A DNA stretch of 8,307 nucleotides, from contig DXEO01000174.1 in assembly GCA_019114925.1 (NCBI GenBank), forward strand, positions 1 through 8,307, given 5' to 3'. This DNA is from Candidatus Corynebacterium faecipullorum. Its GTDB lineage: Bacteria > Actinomycetota > Actinomycetes > Mycobacteriales > Mycobacteriaceae. The position numbers were made by a program, and so were the translations under genes. Shown here in pieces: positions 5,788-8,307 of the stretch. Below the pieces are notes generated by a model, which did not search any database, was not told the origin of the DNA, and saw only the letters and a list, made by a program, of their open reading frames with translations. Every line of letters begins with the position of its first letter. Positions within the stretch are counted from its first letter, which is position 1.

Positions 5788-6168
5788 ACGATTCGTGCAG
5801 AATTCCAGCCCACCGTTGATGAGTTCATGTCCAACCTGCAGTCCTTCGCTACCGGGGATTACCTCAAGGAAGAGGAGAAGGAGTTCTGGGAGGCACCGTT
5901 TGATGCTTCGGTGCTCCCAGACCTCCGCTCCATCTTGGAGTCCCTCCTCGAGGACTTGGATAAACTTCCAGATGATCCAGATGGTGGTCTGCTGGGAGCT
6001 GCGGTGCGTCCTTCCGTCGAGAAGCTCGCAGCTTTCAACCGCAAGAATGCCGACGCTGTACTTGAACCGGAGGAGAAGGAGGAGCTAACAGAGCTTATTC
6101 ACTCCGCCTCTGCAGCAACTGGTGCAGATGATGAAGCCCTCGCGCAGCTACCGGAACTGGATTTCTAA
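5785..6168 (+). CDS. unrecognised small, strongly acidic protein
   Basis: I do not recognise this 127-residue protein. It is markedly acidic: 31 Asp/Glu against 10 Lys/Arg, concentrated in KEEEKEFWE (28-36), LLEDLDKLPDDPD (54-66) and EPEEKEELTE (94-103). There is no signal peptide, membrane segment or cysteine, so it should be cytosolic. The alternation of hydrophobic and charged residues suggests an all-helical fold, broken by a Gly/Pro stretch at about 62-72 (PDDPDGGLLGA). No catalytic motif is visible. It is very probably a real gene: it fills the space between mshC (24 nt upstream) and the next gene (0 nt downstream) with coding-like codon use. Direct abutment with the phosphatase gene suggests co-translation and perhaps a shared role, but that is inference. 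Confidence 0.82.
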   Translation: MTIRAEFQPTVDEFMSNLQSFATGDYLKEEEKEFWEAPFDASVLPDLRSILESLLEDLDKLPDDPDGGLLGAAVRPSVEKLAAFNRKNADAVLEPEEKEELTELIHSASAATGADDEALAQLPELDF

Positions 6169-6894
6169 TTGACTGATACCGATCAGACAGCACGTACCTG
6201 CCGTCCCGCCGCGATCTTCTGGGACATGGACGGCACACTCACTAACTCTGAACCACTATGGGAAGACGCCACCTTTTACCTCTCCGAAACGTTGGGGCGC
6301 CGGCTGACACCTACTGAGCGTCTGGCGACGGTCGGCGCGACCTTCGAGGACACGCTCGCCATCTGTGCCGACAAAGCGGGAGTCGAGCTCCAGCCTGGCG
6401 ATATCGAACGCTACCGCATGCTCATGTTCGACTACGTGAAGTCGCTATTTGCCGAGCGTCTCGAAATCTTCCCGGGAATTTCGGAGCTTCTTGGTGAGCT
6501 CAAGGATGCGGGGATGCCGATGATGGTGACTACAAACACTGAGCGCTACGTGGCGGATTCCGCGATCACAGCTTTGGGCCGTGACTATTTCATCGACACA
6601 ATCTGCGGCGATGAGGTTCCCCACGGCAAACCAGCTCCCGATATGTATGCCGAGGCCGCCCGCCGGGTAGGTGCTCGTCCTCAGGATTGCCTCGTATTTG
6701 AAGATTCGGCGGCAGGTATGCGCGCTGCGGTCTCCGCTGGCTGCTCCGTCATTGGTTTGCCGGAAGGGGAGCACGTTACCGTCCCCGAGGAGGTCACTGT
6801 CATCTCCGATCTGCGAGGCAGTGGGCACCACCACCTAAAAGGTGTGACGGCGCGCGATATTTATGAGTGGTTTCAGCGATTGCGCTCACTGTAG
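6169..6894 (+). CDS. HAD-superfamily hydrolase (phosphatase / phosphomutase-like)
   Basis: The 241-residue protein has all four HAD motifs: WDMDGTL (18-24; nucleophile Asp19 and acid/base Asp21), VTTN (120-123), HGKPAPD (152-158; Lys154) and FEDSAAG (177-183; Glu178, Asp179). The helical segment between motifs I and II (about 26-100) is the cap domain of subfamily I, close to beta-phosphoglucomutase-like phosphatases. The substrate cannot be read from sequence. It starts with TTG at 6169, immediately after the TAA of the previous gene; the next in-frame ATG (6226) falls inside motif I, so TTG is the only sensible start. No good ribosome-binding site is seen, which suggests reinitiation by ribosomes ending the upstream gene. 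It lies 59 nt before hisE. A histidinol-phosphatase role is tempting from context, but nothing in the sequence supports it over a general phosphatase. Confidence 0.9.
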   Translation: MTDTDQTARTCRPAAIFWDMDGTLTNSEPLWEDATFYLSETLGRRLTPTERLATVGATFEDTLAICADKAGVELQPGDIERYRMLMFDYVKSLFAERLEIFPGISELLGELKDAGMPMMVTTNTERYVADSAITALGRDYFIDTICGDEVPHGKPAPDMYAEAARRVGARPQDCLVFEDSAAGMRAAVSAGCSVIGLPEGEHVTVPEEVTVISDLRGSGHHHLKGVTARDIYEWFQRLRSL

Positions 6895-6953
6895 CCGGAG
6901 AATTTCGGCCGGGGTGCAGAATTTTATGCAGTGGTGTGGAAGAATATTCCTTT

Positions 6954-7217
6954 GTGAAGAATTTTGAAAGCCTGTTTGAGGAACTGTCCCAGAAGATCGC
7001 CGAACGCCCCGAAGGCTCCGGCACCGTGGAAGCCTTCGATAAAGGAATTCACCACTTGGGCAAGAAAATCATCGAAGAGGCTGGCGAAGTGTGGATTGCG
7101 GCCGAGTACCAGTCTGATGAGGAACTCGCTGAGGAGATGTCGCAACTGCTGTACTGGCTCCAGGTCATGGCACATAAGCGCGGCCTGAAGCTTGAGGATA
7201 TTTACTCCTACCTATAG
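6954..7217 (+). CDS. hisE: phosphoribosyl-ATP pyrophosphatase
   Basis: HisE converts phosphoribosyl-ATP to phosphoribosyl-AMP, the second step of histidine synthesis. The 87-residue all-alpha protein belongs to the MazG-like fold. It shows GSGT (21-24), the helix KKIIEEAGEVWIAA (37-50) with metal-binding glutamates 41, 42 and 45, and EELAEEMSQLLYW (56-68) with the second acidic cluster. It is a stand-alone HisE, not the HisI-HisE fusion of enterobacteria. The start is GTG at 6954 because the family begins about here (MKNFESLFEEL). The longer frame from 6867 runs through non-family sequence overlapping the phosphatase gene. GGAAGA (6938-6943) lies 10 nt upstream as a weak ribosome site, and AAGAAT (6940-6945) could instead be a -10 box. 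HisG follows 64 nt later. Confidence 0.95.
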   Translation: MKNFESLFEELSQKIAERPEGSGTVEAFDKGIHHLGKKIIEEAGEVWIAAEYQSDEELAEEMSQLLYWLQVMAHKRGLKLEDIYSYL

Positions 7218-7281
7218 TCGGCCCGAAGCCGTCCCAGTACACAGCCAACACCGCATTCAGCGTAGAAAGTACCGCACACCA

Positions 7282-8127
7282 ATGATCAAAATTGCCGTCC
7301 CCAACAAGGGGTCCCTGTCCGAGGCCGCCCTCGAAATCCTGAAGGAGGCCGGATACAAAGGTCGTGGACACAACAAGTCACTCAACGTCGTGGATGAGGA
7401 GAACGGAGTCGAGTTCTTCTTCCTGCGCCCAAAGGATATCGCCATCTACGTGGCGCAGGGCGTCTTGGATTTGGGGATCACCGGCCGCGATTTGGCTCTG
7501 GATTCCCGCGCAAAGTTCAACGAGGTCCTGGCTCTGAATTTCGGTGGCTCCACCTTCCGCTATGCCGCACCAGCGGGGGAGAAATGGGACGTCGCTAAGC
7601 TGCAGGGCAAGCGCATTGCCACGTCTTATCCCAACGTGGTCCGTGATCACCTCGCAGCCAATGGCATCGACGCGGAAGTCATCCGTCTTGACGGTGCGGT
7701 CGAGATTTCGATTCACCTTGGTGTCGCAGATGTCATTGCCGATGTGGTTTCCACAGGAACCACACTGCGCCAGCAAGGGCTTGAACCCTTCGGTGAGCCC
7801 ATCGTGACTTCGGAGGCTGTGGTGATCAAGCGCGAAGGCGAAGACGTCACTGCAGACGAGAACGTTGTGCTCAGCCGCATCCGCGGAATCCTCAACGCAC
7901 GCCACTATGTCATGCTCGACTACAACGTGGCAGAAGAAAAGCTGCCTGAGGTCGAAGCAGTGACTCCTGGTCTGACGGGACCGACCATCTCTCCTTTGGC
8001 CCGTGAAGGCTGGGTCGCCGTGCGCGTCATGGTTCCCCGCAAATTGGCTAATCAGGTTATGGACAGTCTGGAAGGTCTCGGAGCAGAAGCGATTCTCGCT
8101 TCAGATCTGCGCATTGCCCGCTTTTAG
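7282..8127 (+). CDS. hisG: ATP phosphoribosyltransferase, long form
   Basis: HisG condenses ATP with PRPP, the first and feedback-inhibited step of histidine synthesis. The 281-residue protein has the N-terminal signature IKIAVPNKGSLSE (2-14), LRPKDIAIYV (48-57) and LGITGRDL (64-71). DVVSTGTTLR (154-163) is the PRPP-binding loop, and a C-terminal regulatory domain of about 70 residues (from about 208) marks the long, HisZ-independent form. Asn215, Leu231 and Thr235, positions known in C. glutamicum HisG to affect histidine inhibition, are all present, so the enzyme should be feedback-sensitive. The ATG at 7282 fits the family N-terminus; AGAAAG (7264-7269) is a weak ribosome site 12 nt away. 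An in-frame extension from 7192 would overlap hisE and is not supported. The 64-nt gap to hisE shows no terminator. Confidence 0.97.
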   Translation: MIKIAVPNKGSLSEAALEILKEAGYKGRGHNKSLNVVDEENGVEFFFLRPKDIAIYVAQGVLDLGITGRDLALDSRAKFNEVLALNFGGSTFRYAAPAGEKWDVAKLQGKRIATSYPNVVRDHLAANGIDAEVIRLDGAVEISIHLGVADVIADVVSTGTTLRQQGLEPFGEPIVTSEAVVIKREGEDVTADENVVLSRIRGILNARHYVMLDYNVAEEKLPEVEAVTPGLTGPTISPLAREGWVAVRVMVPRKLANQVMDSLEGLGAEAILASDLRIARF

Positions 8128-8161
8128 GGGTTATTCCAAACATTTTATTCGCGCGCCTAGC

Positions 8162-8180
8162 TACTATGGTGGCTGACCAT
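8162..8180 (+). promoter_or_regulatory. possible promoter and operator-like palindrome before the last gene
   Basis: TACTAT (8162-8167) fits TANNNT; transcription would start near 8174, giving a leader of about 44 nt that includes the ribosome site. ATGGT-GGCTG-ACCAT (8166-8180) is a perfect 5-bp inverted repeat lying across the predicted start site, where a repressor could bind. The -35 region is poor. No terminator separates this from hisG, so read-through is possible. Confidence 0.35.
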
Positions 8181-8202
8181 CATCGTTCTTCGATTTTTAT
8201 GC

Positions 8203-8208
8203 AAGGAG
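8203..8208 (+). promoter_or_regulatory. ribosome-binding site of the last gene
   Basis: AAGGAG (8203-8208) lies 9 nt before the ATG at 8218. It is the best Shine-Dalgarno match in the window, and it fixes the start of the partial gene. Confidence 0.8.
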
Positions 8209-8217
8209 TCAGCCCCG

Positions 8218-8307
8218 ATGGCAAAGACAACTAAGAAGGATGCTCAGCCAGAGGCCAAGGAGACCAAGGACGTAAAGTCTCAGGTCGAGGAAAAGGCCAC
8301 TAACAAG
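8218..8307 (+). CDS. aspA: N-terminus of a gene cut by the window edge, probably aspartate ammonia-lyase
   Basis: Only 30 codons are visible. They encode a highly charged, low-complexity tail with 10 Lys, 5 Glu and 3 Asp, beginning MAKTTKKDAQPEAKE, with no hydrophobic segment. As I remember it, C. glutamicum AspA, encoded directly after hisG, also begins with a charged, Ser/Lys-rich extension (MSKTSNKSSADSK) before the lyase core, so position and tail style suggest aspA. AspA reversibly converts aspartate to fumarate and ammonia. The catalytic core lies outside the window, so the call rests on synteny alone. A lysine-rich nucleic-acid-binding protein would be an alternative. Confidence 0.5.
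   Translation, partial: MAKTTKKDAQPEAKETKDVKSQVEEKATNK

Noticed and set aside
7192..7281. In-frame N-terminal extension of hisG
   Set aside because: It overlaps hisE, is unlike any HisG N-terminus, and MIKIAVPNKG is the standard family beginning.
7218..7281. hisE-hisG gap as a histidine attenuator
   Set aside because: I find no His-rich leader peptide, terminator hairpin or T-box-like element in these 64 nt.
7378..7905. 175-codon open frame on the minus strand
   Set aside because: It is antisense to hisG, which is unambiguous by motif and length.
1..8307. CRISPR array, insertion sequence, toxin-antitoxin or defence cassette
   Set aside because: I saw no regularly spaced repeats, transposase motifs or terminal inverted repeats, and the recognised genes are conserved housekeeping genes.

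Overview
The window looks like a piece of core chromosome from a Corynebacterium. The grounds are a moderately high G+C sequence, an mshC mycothiol ligase (mycothiol is made only by actinobacteria), and HisG and HisE proteins that resemble the C. glutamicum proteins as I remember them. Several genes also have a TANNNT-like -10 box about 7 nt before the start codon, the leaderless arrangement common in corynebacteria and mycobacteria. From memory, the order PEBP protein, pyrD, lipoprotein, uppP, mshC, then hisE-hisG matches Mycobacterium tuberculosis (Rv2140c, pyrD, lppL, uppP, mshC, Rv2122c-hisG), so this is an old actinobacterial neighbourhood and not an island. The species cannot be fixed from the window.

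Layout. Positions 1-65 (minus) hold the 5' part of a tRNA-Leu(GAG), cut by the window edge. A 220-nt intergenic stretch follows. On the plus strand come a PEBP/YbhB-family protein (286-849) and a small four-helix membrane protein (873-1268). Two adjacent hairpins sit between these and the convergent pyrD (1348-2460, minus). Upstream of pyrD, on the same strand, is a secreted propeller-like lipoprotein (2520-3545, minus). From a compact divergent promoter region a long plus-strand run begins: uppP (start chosen at 3615), mshC (4516), an unknown very acidic protein (5785), a HAD-family phosphatase (6169, TTG start), hisE (6954, GTG start) and hisG (7282). The first 30 codons of another gene, probably aspA, run off the right edge.

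How the genes relate. Most are housekeeping: pyrimidine synthesis (pyrD), recycling of the undecaprenyl carrier for the cell wall (uppP), the redox thiol mycothiol (mshC), and the first two histidine steps (hisG, hisE). They are neighbours without forming one pathway. The several start-proximal promoter-like boxes suggest many short transcription units, not a single operon.

I see no mobile element, CRISPR array, defence cassette or clear novel system. The most useful observations are fine-scale. The lipoprotein gene appears to have lost its last ~16 codons to a frameshift just before pyrD. A recurring '-10 box + 7 nt + start codon' pattern occurs, and it moves the uppP start. The gene at 5785-6168 encodes an unrecognised, strongly acidic protein.
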